From: Aptenodytes patagonicus
Taxonomy: Eukaryota; Chordata; Aves; Sphenisciformes; Spheniscidae
Reading direction: 5' to 3'
Length of the DNA stretch: 64,000 nt
Assembly: GCF_965638725.1 (NCBI RefSeq)
Contig: NC_134949.1
Span: forward strand, 16,862,951-16,926,950
The translations under genes and the position numbers were made by a program. Below, one piece after another: positions 53,601 to 61,970 of the stretch; the stretch's first letter is position 1; every line of letters begins with the position of its first letter. The notes under the pieces are model-generated. The model ran no database searches. It worked only from the letters and a program-made list of their open reading frames with translations, and was not told where the DNA came from.

Positions 53601-56600
53601 GTGAATTGCAAGTTATCAAATTCAAAATTTACATTTTGCTAGTTAACTTGCACATAACATATTGCATGTGTCTAAGCTATTTAATTACTAATATCTAAAT
53701 AAGAACTATAATTAATTGAACAATATCTAATTATATTATTTCTCTTCCATGATTAGGTGAATACAATTAAGCCTCAGGTTCTTAGTCTGAATATTCATTA
53801 TTCTAAAGCTTACTTTTTTTGAATGTTCTGTAAAATTCACTTAAAACGTGCAATTCCTATAAGTACCCTTGCCTGTTAGCCTATTTGCTAGGGGTCAACC
53901 AGAGGAACAATGCAGAAAACTTATTTTAATTCAACTTTATACTGTTTAATAATGTAAATATTCTTCACTTAAAAATAAAAAATCAATTCTATCTCCTAAA
54001 GACCTCAGAACAGGAGCTTGGTTGACCACAAATCTTCTGCACACCTACAGGCAGTGACCTCCCCCCAGTAATATTTGGGGAAGTCACATAACCAGTTATA
54101 ACTCATTGAGCCTGAGGAGTGCTCGCAGCAGAGAGTTACCAGGCCCAGAAGTGAGACAGAGGTTTCATTTCCCATGGAACAGTCTTCAGAAAAGATTGTG
54201 AACTCCATTTTCAAAAATCTGATAAAAGTTTTCAGGGACTTGTGTGAAAAAGCAGATTGTCATTTGCTTGCTGTACAAAACACCACAGCTCACGTGCTTC
54301 ATAAAATGTGTTTTTCAGCTGTCTGAATTATGGGTGAGAGAAAAGATGTTGGGTGGAAAAACATGAGTTCTGTTGTAACTCTTAGCTTTATTAGCCTGCA
54401 ACACTAGTAAAGCAATCATCACATAAATGATTTTCATCATTTTATCTTTGCCCAAAGGAGCTGTATCACTAGAGAACATGTACGAGCTGCTAGAAACTAA
54501 AAGTTACATGTGTAAGAATTGCTTGATAAACAGAAAACAGGAAATTGGACTGTGCTTTTTTGAAAATACAGATACAGAATTTCTGTTCTTTGTATGTGTT
54601 TATCTGCTGCACTTTTGTATTTATTTTTTGCTACTGCTCCAAATGTATGTTAACAGTTCTTGAGTTTCAGCTAGCTAAACTCTTCTGCTTGTGATATGCA
54701 TGAGCTATGCTGTAATCTCTAGACCCAGTGAATTAACGCCATTCCCTGTGTTCACATTTTTTCGCTCTTTTTTCCCCCCTCAAACAGGCATGTAGATAAA
54801 ATAGTTAATGTTTTACCCAGGGAACTTACCCACTGATCCCTTTGGACATGGCACAGCAGCTGGCTGGCCAAACTTGGTCTGTGGCCACCAAATACCAGCC
54901 TCGAAAGCTTTGGGACAGCCATTATAAATTACTGAAAACAGAAAAAGAAATGATGTAATTTTTCTGACAAGATAAAAATCACAACGAAGAGATATTTCAA
55001 CCTGCCTAAAGGACCTTCCTATAATTCCCAAGCCCCGCCAGGATACCTGCCCTCTGCAGTGCCTTCCAAGCTGTAACCCATCAGCTGCTCCTTATCCAGC
55101 AGTGCGGGCAGACAGGTACAGGCAGAGGAGAGCTCAGGATGATTATGGGGCTCTGGATTTTGGCTCTGCCTAGCTCTGCCTGCTCCTTTATTGTGGGAAA
55201 ACGTTTCCCCTTCATTTCACCCACACACTGTGGCGAGACGGCTGCTGCAGCAGCTTTGTGCTGATCACAGGAGGAGGGTGGGTGGGCGAGAGGAAAGGCA
55301 GGACGGGCAAGACAGGGAAGAAAGGCAGAGGGCACTAGGCGCGCGGCACAGCCTCTGTGGGCAGAAGGCGCGAGGGCTCTCGCCTGCCTCTTCAGCTGCA
55401 GCACAGCAATACAATGCTGCACTGGAAGATGAACTCAGGTTTCAAGTAAAATTGCCATTAGTGTTTTGCTCTCCCCCCTAAGCTTGTTATATTTCCATTT
55501 GATGAAAATTAAAGAAATATGAGCTTTTTTCTTTTCCCCCAGCCCCCATGAGTCATATTGGCGCAGACTTAGGAGGAGGGGTGCATGTTTAGGCTGCTGC
55601 AGCTCGCATTGCCCCTGCTGGAGCCACCCTTTTGGGCTCATGTGCACCCCAGGACAGAGCTGCATGCCTACTGCTGTGCACCCCCCACCTCCCCGCTGCT
55701 AGCAGCTCTGATCCTGCAACTACAGCCCAGCTGATCAGCAGCACTTGCTGGACAGGAGGTACCTTCACAGCCCTTCATGGTAACTTCAGCAAACGGGTTG
55801 TCGCAGCGGTTGCACTGCCGCCCTATGACACCAGGTTTGCAAGGACACTGTCCCGTCTCCATGTCGCAGGCACGTGTGTGGGAGCCAGACGGGAAGCAAT
55901 CGCAGGGGTAGCAGGTGTCACTGCTCTGGGGCCTGTAGTAATTTGCCTACAAAAAACCAAAATGACAGACACGAGGTATTTGACTTATATTCCAAATTGC
56001 TTGTGTTTCTGAAATCCCGCTCTAACAGCATGTGCATCACAAAAGGGCTAATTTTGCAAAGCGTGGGATAATAATGACATTACTATTAACAGAAAACTTA
56101 ATACCTATGGGAAGTGTGCTGTGTTAGCCCTGGCAATGTGGAGAGGTAGAGCTGAGTGCTGGGGGTATGGCTGGGCGGCTCTGTGCCGCAGAGACCTGGG
56201 GTTTGGACCACCATTTGCAGTGGGGGCGGAGGGCCCATGTTACTCCTCGTGTACTTGCTGCCAGTGCCCAGCAAATGTATTCTTGGAGGATTTGCAGTTT
56301 TCTCTGCTTTGGAATTACACTCTTGTATGGCATGATCAAGCCAGTAAGGAATCTTCTTGCACCGTCCATTTATGTTTCATGTATAGGGTGGAGAGCAACC
56401 AATGATCACGTATTCAAATCGCATCTGTAAATGCTTTTGATCTGAGGCATTACGCGATTACACAAGAGCATGGTGCTGGCACCCCACTGACTCGATTTAA
56501 CGCAACAGTTGCTGTGTGTCCTGCTGGCATTTCGGAAAGGAGTACGGGGCCAGATTCGCTGCTGCCGGTCTCCACAGGCATAGCTCCTCTGAGGTCATTC

Positions 56601-59600
56601 AAGCCTATTGTAAAACCTATTGTGAGAAGTCCTTTGTAGGACCTTCAGGAGGGAGGTGCCTCCCCTCCCGCATCCCTGCTCTGTCCCTGCCTGTCCACAG
56701 CAAATTCCTCTTAAACTGACAGAGCCGTCACTGAGGAAAGCATTTAGCCTCTCCTATTATTCACTTCTCTCCAGCTGCTAAGCCTGTTGCTGGTCATTGA
56801 ACAGGGGAGAGCTTCACCCAGCTGGCCAAAGCTGTTTCATGGCTATTACTCACTTGTGATACACAAAACACCACCGGCACTCCTCTGCGCCCAGGACTGA
56901 TCTCCCCTGATAAACCAGGCTGCACTTCAGAGAGATCAGAGCCAGGCTTTCATCCTCTCAGTTTTGCTTTCCAAACGCAAATAAGGTAAGAGCTGCACAG
57001 TATGATTTTGTGAAGGGCGGTGCCAGCAAAATGTTTTAGGTAAAGATTAACTACACTGTGCACATATATATATATATGATACAAAGCACAACTGTGTGAA
57101 CTGTGTCTCAGATACTCACTTGTTGTAGTTATTAGTGGTATAGTTACTTTTTAAACTAAATAAATTTTGACTTAAGACTGGTTTCTTTTGCTTACCTTGC
57201 AGTGGCATTCTCCATTGGTCTTATTGCAATCAGAGTCAAACCCTTTACTAGTCTCACAATTACATGGGCCACAGATGGGATTTCCCCACCAGCCTCTGGG
57301 ACAAGGCAGGTCGATCCTACAAAAGAAAATAAAACTGAAAGAAAGTTCTCTTAAGTTTCCTCTTAAAAGGTGGGGAAAAAAGAGCTTTGGGCCAAATCTG
57401 CACTCAACTCTATCAGCTTATAGAGTGTAATGTATCTCACTGCAGCAGCCAACAATCAATACATATATAAATATATATACACTGTAATAAAAGAAAATAA
57501 AGATTATCAGTGCTACGAAACCCTAGAGGGAATGCTTCTATAAATGTTTTCAAGACCAGCTCCTCTATGTAAGGAGTATACATCTGTACAAGCAAATAAA
57601 GTGCTCTTTCCTCTGGGAGAGGGCAATGGGGTCCACGCTGCCTAGTGGAAACAGTCCCGGTCCCACCAGCCCCATCCCCATGCTGGGGAAAGCACTGGCT
57701 GGGGCAGGCTGGACAGCCTGTGTCGGGCTGTGCTAGCACTTCAACAGCTTGGGCAACTGCAGGCAGTGCTAAGCTTGTGCCCTGGTTTACCTACCACCAT
57801 AAACAGCCTTGGGGTACAGCTCCCCAACACTTTATATCCCACCCCCCATCCCCACAGGTTCCTGTCCCAGCCCTGCTGCGGGCAGCAGTGCTTGTCCAAC
57901 CTGCAGGGACACCAACTCAGGTGCAAAGCTGGCTGCAAGCTCACCCTATAAAGGAAAGTCACTACTTAAGGCCAACCTGGCTTTCTCAGCCAGCTCACCA
58001 CAGGGTCTGAAAAGCCCTGGTCTGCCACAGGGGAGAAGGAGAACACATGTGGTTGGGGACATGGAAGAGGGAAGGGTGGCAGCTTTGACCCAGACTATGA
58101 ATCAAAGACTATGATTCAGACTATGAGTGGAGTAGCACAGCTCGTCGGAGGCTGTGCAGCAAGCCAAAAGCCCCCCCTGCTGAAGGATAATCCTCGTTTT
58201 CGCTGGTTCTGCTTCTTCTGGGTGAGCTTCTGAGCAGGTTGTCCTGCAGATGCCCCAACACCAGTCCTGGCAAGCAGAGCTCTGGGAAGGGGCCGGGGCA
58301 GCGACCAGGATCTCTGCTAGCTGGAATTCTTTGTCAAGCAATAGCCTGAAGGATGACACTGCTGAGTCTGTGATCAGCATAATGCACAAGGAATCCCCTC
58401 CCTGCTGCTCATTTTAGGAAAGAAAAGCTGTTTGCCGTCTGTTTCAAAGACCACTCCGAATTTTGTTTACAGTAGTTGCCAGGTTTGTACTTCTATGCTT
58501 TATAATATGAAAACCCACAATGCTGCACTTGACATGATGTCAGCAGATAACGACAAGGGACAACGTCTCTGCGTCACTAATCCAGAGGAATGAAAGATGA
58601 ATCTGGCAACAGCATGGACAACATTTGCAAGCCCACACAACAAAAGGCGGAGGAAGAAGCTTGCGGTTTTCAAAGGGAAGGAAACATCACATGAGCCTTT
58701 CCTAAATGGGCAGACAAATGCACTTCATTTGCACATCATGAATGGCCCATATTACAGTAAATCAAAGTGCCATCTCTGGGATAAGAGGAGGTCAGTTGCT
58801 GAACGCTCATCTGAGACCAGGAAGCTGGTGACAAGGGAATCAGCACGTTTCCCCTACACAGCAACAGGACATAGGCCTCCCAGACTGTCCAGAAGAGAGG
58901 GCTTTTTGCCAGCCCAGGGACTAGACCCAAACTGCAAAGCCATTTTATTTGGCCACAGGCCACCTAACTGAGTGCATCGCTCTGTGTGTGTGTGCTGGGG
59001 AAGCTAAAGCAGAGATGCAGAGCAATGTCAGGCCGAGCCCACCACAAGCTACAGGTCAGATGCAGTGCTGTGTAACACAGCACAATTGGTCTAGCCCCTG
59101 AGCTGCTGCTGAAGAAAAGTGGCCCCTGAGTAAATGGAAGTTTGCCTAGTCTCTGGGAAGAGAGCTCAGGAGTGCCAAAGGGCAGGGAGCCTGCAAATAC
59201 CATTTACTATGAACACTCGAATTGTAACAGAAAAGCTAACTGAAGCAGAGAAGGAAGGGGGAGGACTGCTGCCTTAGGAGAAGAGGTACCTGGAAGGAAC
59301 AAGAAACCAAGAACAAAAATCATTCTCTTACTTGCTCTCGCAGTACTGTCCATAGTAGCTTTGTCCACATTCGCAGGTGTAGCCATGGGATGAGCTAGGT
59401 TTGTGCACGCATGTGGAGACATGCTCACATGGGTTCAAGTTACATACATCAACACAGTCTCTTCCAAAGTACCCTGGGGAGACAAGGTAATAAAATTACA
59501 GCAACCATTGTAATTTATGATTTGCATGTCTCCAAAAGACCATTTTAAGCTTATACACTAATAACATATCTTCAATAATCAGTAGATTCCCCCTGAGATA

Positions 59601-61970
59601 CTGTCAGAAAGAAGGTAGTCTTTTCCCTCTCAGCAAAAAAGATAGTGGGCTGTTCTTTTCAACAGTCTGTTAACATGCTTGAGGCACCCTTGTGCCTTTG
59701 GTTTCCAGTTTTATATTCAGGGCATGTGTTACAAATAGTTTTGTATTCTCTCCCTGCGTGTATGTGAGGTGACTGTGCTGGGTGCTGACAGCATGTGCTG
59801 GCTACATGCACCAAAACAGAGAAAACATTCAAAGTATCTCGATTAGGATGCAGGGTGTGAGACGGAAATCCAACAGCAGAAAAGGCTGGGAAAGAAAAAG
59901 AAAGAAAGAAAAAGAAAACAGACAAAAAGAAAAGGGGAGGTGCACAGAAAGAGCCCTTTGGACCAGAGACCATCTTTCTGTTTGGCTGGTACGTTGCCTA
60001 GAACAAATGATCCTTCATCCATGACTGCAGTTTCAAGGGTGCTACAGTAAGACTGAGAAAGACAATACTGACTGGAAGAGGAAGAATCAGAAGATGAGCA
60101 CTTTGCAAGCATGCTCAGCACTTCGCAAGCATGCTGCTGCTGCTGCCGCCACTGCTCTTCTTCTGACGAGCGCATGAAGATGTGATCCAGCTCCTGGATG
60201 AGCACATGGGATGGTCACTGGGTTACCTGGGTCACAGATGCAGGAGTAGCTGTCCCAGTCGTCACTGCAGTAGCTGTGCTGGGGACACGGGTTGGAATCA
60301 CAGGGGTTATCCACTTCGCAACCTTCCTTCACGTTGATCTTGATAGCCTGTTTCATGTTGAGTGTAGCTATATTTGTAGATGTCTCTCCCATTCTTACTC
60401 CCTGGTGACATTATTTTTAAATTAGAGTCTTCATTCAGAATACAGTGCTATGTGTTTCACTACTTCCATTAATCCATGAGGCTACATTTTAAAGAAACAT
60501 CACCTGATGAACCAAACCCAGATTTTTTTTCAAATGCTATTCCCTGTGAGACCAGATTTGTTACCTGGGAAAGTGGGTGGACCTTACTATTTTGATTCTT
60601 AGACATTTTGATGGAGGAAACAGAAATGTTCAGGGATGGATGAAAAAGAAAACCCCACATTTTCACATGGCTATTTTCTTAGAAGTTCAAAGTTTGTTGC
60701 TACACTTTTTATTTCATACCTGCATACAGCCATAAAATCCCTGCTGAACAGAGACTTGGTCTCCAGAGACACCTCCCACAATGATGCTTTTCATTTTCAG
60801 TCCAGGTAGTTGATTTCCAATCTGCACAGTGCTCTGTTGAGGAAAAGGGCAGTCAATAAGAAGCACTATCATCCTCTGGGACACAGCCAGCCTACCTTCT
60901 GTAGTGATGGAGTCAAGCAGTAGCTGACAGTAGATTACAGAAAAAATATCAAAGCAGTGAGGAGCTAGACATCTGAATGTGGCTTTTTACAGACTTGTTC
61001 ATAAGATATCATTAGGCTTAAATTAATATAATATTATTAGGCACAAATCACTGCAGAACATGGCTCACAGCATAAGTATTTTTCCACAATGCTTTATCCT
61101 ACTTTCTCATAAAAACATTTCTGTAGTGCTTAGTGGCAAAGTTATGATGCTGCCTTACCTGGTACATCCCGTAGTCCAAGGACATGACAGCAAGGTACTT
61201 GATGTCTTTACCATCTTTAGCACTCTTCAGCTCTATTAATAAATGATGCCATTCCCCATCACTGACTCGCAACTGGCTCATCTTCAAATTAGCAACCTGG
61301 CTCAGGCCACTGTACACTTCAAACTGCACGTAGTTGTTTAGTATCTGTTGAAAAAAAAAAAATGTCTATTTTTTGCTACATATTTGTATTTGATGCAGAA
61401 GGGGGCAGAGGGCAAGATGATAACGTTTCCTAAGACAACACGAAAAGGAAAAAAGCCCAAACGGTAAAGAAGGGAACACTTGCAATAACTCCTCGTATAA
61501 CTTTGGACACTCAGATTCTAACTTACCCTACTGACAAAAAAACCCCAAAACAATCAAGAGACACAATTTTTGCATCTACATTAATGCACGCTACTACCTC
61601 TGTTTCAAATTCAGCAAATCTGAATTTTACAATGAACATTTGATCATTGATCTTTTGATCTTTGTAAAAGGCTGCAGAAAACATTTGTGTTTATTGACAT
61701 GCATTTAGCTGGGTGGACGAAGCTATGTAGTTCATGTGGCCATATCCACTGGTGGGGGAGAATTTCTTAATTCTTTTCTAACCAAAGGCAGCCACATTTT
61801 TACCTGAATGTTGATCTTGGATGCAGCCCCAGCATTGGCTTGCATTAACATGCCATTGACTTTCCGGGTTCTGAACATTAGCCCAATGTACCACGGCACA
61901 GAGATGGTAATGTCAAGGTCACTCCAAATGATAATGCTTTCACCACTGAAACGCTGAGGAGAAGGCATTG
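23381..61970 (-). CDS. CELSR1: CELSR1, cadherin EGF LAG seven-pass G-type receptor 1 (C-terminal part, 26 exons)
   Basis: Vertebrate Flamingo-type adhesion GPCR, acting at the plasma membrane in planar cell polarity with Frizzled and Vangl partners. Twenty-six exons, all GT-AG and phase-consistent, total 4,061 nt, or about 1,350 residues. In order (residues counted from the first exon here): laminin-G about 1-165, EGF about 175-215, EGF about 216-261, laminin-type EGF about 275-360, hormone-receptor motif about 363-425, GAIN domain with GPS about 430-770, seven membrane helices about 780-1040, then a cytoplasmic tail of about 310 residues. CELSR1, rather than CELSR2 or CELSR3, is indicated by the tail (GILKNKVTYPPPL, DSDSDSELSLDE, SDSEDPSGK) and by TRMU next door. 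Cadherin repeats and the start are upstream, outside the window. Residues are close to mammalian CELSR1 as I recall it. Confidence 0.96.
23650..23956 (-). other. CELSR1 last intron
   Basis: Short intron, nothing notable. Confidence 0.8.
23957..24199 (-). CDS. CELSR1: CELSR1 exon: tail
   Basis: It encodes VDTLPNHVKPYWPTECVMAS, DSEDPSGKQKLKVETKVNVE and LHRENQ, then a glutamine/asparagine-rich stretch ending NNQQPEQRK. SDSEDPSGKxxLKVETKVxVELHRE is conserved in CELSR1. Confidence 0.95.
24200..25079 (-). other. CELSR1 intron, nothing recognised
   Basis: The open frame running from the 3' exon into this intron (minus, up to 24581) is read-through, not a longer exon: an acceptor gcattgcag sits at the exon border. 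Confidence 0.75.
25080..25247 (-). CDS. CELSR1: CELSR1 exon: acidic serine-rich tail with STP motif
   Basis: It encodes EHDSDSDSELSLDEHSSSYA and SSHSSDSEEDGLEPEKKWNM, ending in LHSTPKG-type sequence. The acidic serine cluster is a CELSR1 hallmark; Ser-Thr-Pro lies at 25084-25092. Confidence 0.95.
25248..26072 (-). other. CELSR1 intron, nothing recognised
   Basis: Unique-looking sequence between tail exons. Confidence 0.7.
26073..26176 (-). CDS. CELSR1: CELSR1 exon: poorly conserved tail segment
   Basis: It encodes RDEAAHKLSGSSSQARAGQT and DSSIFHRNPSKSN. Open frame, phases and canonical borders (ttctctaag acceptor, gtaagaa donor) support it. The sequence is low-complexity and diverged, so it is less sure than its neighbours. 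Confidence 0.8.
26177..26685 (-). other. CELSR1 intron, nothing recognised
   Basis: Unique-looking, moderately AT-rich; no repeat family recognised. Confidence 0.7.
26686..26822 (-). CDS. CELSR1: CELSR1 exon: cytoplasmic tail
   Basis: It encodes RSLNCNNTYIEEPNMYRTTI, GESTVSLESTVRSAKSHNSY and LAYIL. RSLNCN and GESTxSLxS are shared with mammalian CELSR1. Confidence 0.92.
26823..27129 (-). other. CELSR1 intron, nothing recognised
   Basis: Short AT-rich intron between the helix 7 exon and the RSLNCN exon. Confidence 0.75.
27130..27255 (-). CDS. CELSR1: CELSR1 exon: helix 7 end and membrane-proximal tail
   Basis: 42 codons: GLFIFFFHCVFNKEVRKHLK, NTLTGKKPLPDDSTATRATL and LT. HCVxNxEVRKHL is the family motif at the end of helix 7. 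Confidence 0.95.
27256..29256 (-). other. CELSR1 intron, nothing recognised
   Basis: Two kilobases within helix 7. Open frames at 27,820-28,753 have no recognisable product. Confidence 0.65.
29257..29383 (-). CDS. CELSR1: CELSR1 exon: helix 6 and start of helix 7
   Basis: It encodes SVLRTAFLLLLLVSATWLLG, LMAVNSDVMTFHYLFAIFSC and LQ. SATWLLGL is the conserved helix 6 motif of adhesion GPCRs. Confidence 0.95.
29384..30671 (-). other. CELSR1 intron, nothing recognised
   Basis: GC-richer part at about 30,060-30,540 carries a 157-codon minus frame without motifs; a short poly(A) run lies near 30,018. Confidence 0.6.
30672..30751 (-). CDS. CELSR1: CELSR1 exon: helix 5 end and intracellular loop 3
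   Basis: It encodes INTVIFVLAMKASCRRRQRS and FEKTGV. The loop after helix 5 is strongly basic (CRRRQR). Confidence 0.92.
30752..32067 (-). other. CELSR1 intron containing an ancient CR1
   Basis: The central part is the old CR1 described at 31010-31690; flanks are unique-looking. Confidence 0.7.
31010..31690 (-). mobile_element. Ancient CR1 LINE fragment, minus orientation
   Basis: Read on the plus strand, the segment follows the reversed CR1 3' region of an old subfamily: 'cagaccagagtccagtcagc' near 31,023, 'aatttgtccagttactttct' near 31,211, 'tttgttctgaatctgccact' near 31,322, 'cttctcttctctaggctgaa' near 31,450, and 'ttcaagatgcagtcacacca' near 31,596. All occur in the expected order and spacing. 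Divergence is high. Borders are approximate. Confidence 0.75.
32068..32180 (-). CDS. CELSR1: CELSR1 exon: extracellular loop 2 and helix 5 start
   Basis: It encodes GLAVGLDPQGYGNPDFCWLS and VHDTLIWSFAGPIVIVVV. FCWLS holds the loop-2 cysteine that pairs with helix 3. Confidence 0.95.
32181..36763 (-). other. CELSR1 intron, 4.6 kb, nothing recognised
   Basis: AT-rich sequence dominates 34,560-35,830. There are no supported repeats or RNA genes. An 82-codon minus frame near 32,812-33,060 has no motif. Confidence 0.6.
36764..36938 (-). CDS. CELSR1: CELSR1 exon: transmembrane helices 3 and 4
   Basis: It encodes FVCTVIAILLHYFYMSTFAW, MFVEQLHIYRMLTEVRNINF and YYVVGWGIPAIITG, the family B-type helix 3 and helix 4 signatures (FxWMxxExxxxY and GWGIP). 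Confidence 0.96.
38330..38450 (-). repeat. tRNA-derived (MIR-like) SINE fragment, minus orientation
   Basis: On the minus strand, 'agcctagtggttagggcgg' resembles a polymerase III A box with the usual SINE head. About 35 bases on, 'gggggttaaccccc' sits at the B-box place. The sequence after it (ctgctcaagccagg) is loosely SINE-like. Family assignment to the amniote MIR/tRNA-SINE group is by resemblance only. Confidence 0.5.
38525..38670 (+). repeat. Possible second MIR-like SINE fragment, plus orientation
   Basis: 'ggggatctgggcttccagta' followed by 'ccaggtctgg' matches the region around the B box of amniote MIR-like SINEs (ggagatctgggttctagt..ccagctctg). The A box (gctgggtagttcacg) is weak. 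Confidence 0.35.
41878..42078 (-). CDS. CELSR1: CELSR1 exon: transmembrane helices 1 and 2
   Basis: 67 whole codons, NGEVLPLKIVTYTTVSISLV through FLIGINQTENP. Helix 1 (about 24 hydrophobic residues) and helix 2 flank the intracellular RTLRSNLHSIHKN loop; INQTEN is the first extracellular loop. Confidence 0.96.
42079..42718 (-). other. CELSR1 intron, nothing recognised
   Basis: Intron between GPS and helix 1 exons; a small direct repeat of 'aagctcaagctcaagctc' type lies near 42,643. Confidence 0.7.
42719..42845 (-). CDS. CELSR1: CELSR1 exon: GPS (GPCR proteolysis site)
   Basis: It encodes IGGTGAWSPRGCELFSRNHS and HIACQCNHITSFAVLMDISK. The four GPS cysteines and the W are in place when joined to the preceding exon. 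The tripeptide at the cleavage position is His-Ile-Thr (42755-42763), and SFAVLMD would form the tethered agonist after Thr. Confidence 0.95.
42846..45257 (-). other. CELSR1 intron, 2.4 kb, nothing recognised
   Basis: Strongly AT-rich between 43,200 and 44,750, with an A-run of about 16 near 43,088. Confidence 0.65.
45258..45425 (-). CDS. CELSR1: CELSR1 exon: GAIN subdomain B
   Basis: It encodes LPNRPIINTPVVSTAIHSDG, MEKPIIVEYAMLETEERTKP and VCVFWNHSIT. The CVFWNHS segment carries the first conserved Cys and Trp of the GPS. Confidence 0.95.
45426..45757 (-). other. CELSR1 intron, nothing recognised
   Basis: Short intron between the two GAIN subdomain B exons. Confidence 0.75.
45758..45956 (-). 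CDS. CELSR1: CELSR1 exon: GAIN linker with polybasic site, subdomain B start
   Basis: It encodes VPTMKPSNQKLSSKVNSDAL, a KRKKR run directly before HPDDSTHYTVAM, and IYRSLGHLLPENYDPDRRSL. The linker before the basic run is poorly conserved; the YDPDRRSLR end is strongly conserved. See findings for the basic run. Confidence 0.94.
45957..47092 (-). other. CELSR1 intron with a short CCCAT repeat
   Basis: About 3.5 tandem copies of a tccca pentamer at 46783-46801; otherwise unique-looking. Confidence 0.65.
47093..47236 (-). CDS. CELSR1: CELSR1 exon: GAIN domain
   Basis: It encodes IIAVDIFDKSNFTGARIPRF, then KEDYPKDLESSVVFPDTLFR and PSDRK. NFTGARIPRF includes an N-glycosylation sequon (NFT). Confidence 0.92.
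48415..48515 (-). repeat. Old dispersed repeat (family not named)
   Basis: On the minus strand, 'acctgaagaagggcttatgt' runs through 'aaaagcttgtct' to 'gcctacaaaccttgtcc'. It tracks a dispersed vertebrate repeat with the pattern cctgaagaag-ctctgtg-aaagcttgtctctc...accttgtctc that I recognise but cannot assign to a family with certainty. Confidence 0.45.
48530..48640 (-). mobile_element. CR1 LINE 3'-end fragment, minus orientation
   Basis: 'gggagggacctctgaaggtc' followed by 'acctcctgctcagagcagga' is the reversed CR1 3' end (ggaagggacctctggaggtcatctagtcc...). About 100 bases remain. Confidence 0.75.
48839..48892. repeat. T-rich low-complexity tract
   Basis: Three T-runs separated by CC and CTG, in all about 50 pyrimidine-rich bases. 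Confidence 0.85.
49510..49693 (-). CDS. CELSR1: CELSR1 exon: GAIN subdomain A, continued
   Basis: It encodes NIIKVGSALLDPSNKEHWEQ, IQRTEGGTAHLLRHYEEYFN and MRPFVIVTTNM, conserved CELSR GAIN sequence. It ends with one base of a split Ile codon. Confidence 0.94.
49694..52386 (-). other. CELSR1 intron, 2.7 kb, nothing recognised
   Basis: A GC-richer part at 51,200-51,640 carries open frames on both strands (86-138 codons) without recognisable motifs. AT-rich elsewhere, with an alternating ac/tg stretch near 52,188-52,215. Confidence 0.6.
52387..52596 (-). CDS. CELSR1: CELSR1 exon: GAIN subdomain A helices
   Basis: 70 codons, NEKLHHNDTKLDGDKTIRIT through GFDLAATRDVEFNE. It has an amphipathic helical pattern as in GAIN subdomain A; LYGNDVRTAYQ is conserved in CELSR1. 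Confidence 0.94.
52597..52917 (-). other. CELSR1 intron, nothing recognised
   Basis: Short intron with a T-run of about 15 near 52,639. Confidence 0.75.
52918..53012 (-). CDS. CELSR1: CELSR1 exon: hormone-receptor motif end, GAIN start
   Basis: It encodes NAVRHCNIEKGWLPPELFNC and TTSTFVDLKIM. The last two cysteines of the hormone-receptor motif and the first GAIN helix residues are here. Confidence 0.95.
53013..54829 (-). other. CELSR1 intron, 1.8 kb
   Basis: AT-rich from 53,500 to 54,000; possible MIR-core fragment at about 54,040-54,125; otherwise unique-looking. Confidence 0.65.
54040..54125 (+). repeat. Possible MIR core-SINE fragment
   Basis: 'ggggaagtcacataacc' followed by 'cattgagcctgagg' resembles the conserved MIR core (gggcaagtcacttaacctctctgagcctcag) with a small insertion. 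Short and diverged, so low confidence. Confidence 0.35.
54830..54931 (-). CDS. CELSR1: CELSR1 exon: hormone-receptor motif, first part
   Basis: It encodes VIYNGCPKAFEAGIWWPQTK and FGQPAAVPCPKGSVG, with a WWPQT-x-FG-x-PA core typical of the adhesion-GPCR hormone-receptor motif. Split codons agree at both ends. Confidence 0.96.
54932..55762 (-). other. CELSR1 intron, nothing recognised
   Basis: GC-richer around 55,200-55,400; a 113-codon minus frame and a 96-codon plus frame there lack motifs. Confidence 0.65.
55763..55946 (-). CDS. CELSR1: CELSR1 exon: laminin-type EGF, second half
   Basis: It encodes ANYYRPQSSDTCYPCDCFPS, METGQCPCKPGVIGRQCNRC and DNPFAEVTMKGCE. The CKPGVIGRQCNRCDNPFAEVT string is nearly invariant in vertebrate CELSR proteins. 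Confidence 0.96.
55947..57195 (-). other. CELSR1 intron with a short (AT)n tract
   Basis: (AT)n of about 15 bases at 57063-57077; otherwise nothing recognised. Confidence 0.65.
57196..57316 (-). CDS. CELSR1: CELSR1 exon: laminin-type EGF, first half
   Basis: It encodes IDLPCPRGWWGNPICGPCNC and KGFDSDCNKTNGECHCK. The GWWGNPxCGPCxC and DCNKTNGxCxCK motifs are diagnostic of the CELSR laminin-EGF region. Confidence 0.95.
57317..59331 (-). other. CELSR1 intron, 2.0 kb, nothing recognised
   Basis: Open frames of 95-124 codons at 57,645-58,971 have no family motifs. Confidence 0.65.
59332..59473 (-). CDS. CELSR1: CELSR1 exon: second EGF-like repeat in window
   Basis: It encodes GYFGRDCVDVCNLNPCEHVS and GYTCECGQSYYGQYCESK. 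The cysteine spacing is that of an EGF module and finishes the EGF pair. Donor gtaaga follows a two-base remainder. Confidence 0.94.
59474..60226 (-). other. CELSR1 intron with purine-rich tract
   Basis: It contains the GAAA-rich tract at 59,880-59,940. Confidence 0.7.
59880..59940 (+). repeat. (GAAA)n-like purine tract
   Basis: About 60 bases almost entirely A and G, built on imperfect GAAA units (aaagaaagaaagaaaaagaa). Confidence 0.85.
60227..60401 (-). CDS. CELSR1: CELSR1 exon: laminin-G end and EGF-like repeat
   Basis: It encodes GVRMGETSTNIATLNMKQAI, then the EGF-like cysteines in CEVDNPCDSNPCPQHSYC and SYSCICDPG. The last codon is split with the next exon. Confidence 0.94.
60402..60719 (-). 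other. CELSR1 intron, nothing recognised
   Basis: Short intron at the end of the laminin-G coding region. Confidence 0.75.
60720..60833 (-). CDS. CELSR1: CELSR1 exon: laminin-G, end
   Basis: 38 whole codons, STVQIGNQLPGLKMKSIIVG through GFYGCMQ. The G-x-x-GCM motif closes the laminin-G fold. Acceptor and donor are canonical. Confidence 0.94.
60834..61158 (-). other. CELSR1 intron, nothing recognised
   Basis: Short AT-rich intron within the laminin-G coding region. Confidence 0.75.
61159..61344 (-). CDS. CELSR1: CELSR1 exon: laminin-G, middle
   Basis: 62 whole codons between acceptor caacag and donor gtaagg. It includes LNNYVQFEVYSGLS and VSDGEWHHLLIELK, the DGxWH core motif of laminin-G domains. 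Confidence 0.95.
61345..61803 (-). other. CELSR1 intron, nothing recognised
   Basis: Short intron within the laminin-G coding region. Confidence 0.75.
61804..61970 (-). CDS. CELSR1: CELSR1 exon: start of second laminin-G domain
   Basis: Acceptor tttacag and donor gtaaaa on the minus strand. It encodes AMPSPQRFSGESIIIWSDLD and ISVPWYIGLMFRTRK, the opening strands of the laminin-G domain that follows an EGF in the full protein. It begins with two bases of a split codon, so the upstream exon lies outside the window. Confidence 0.94.
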
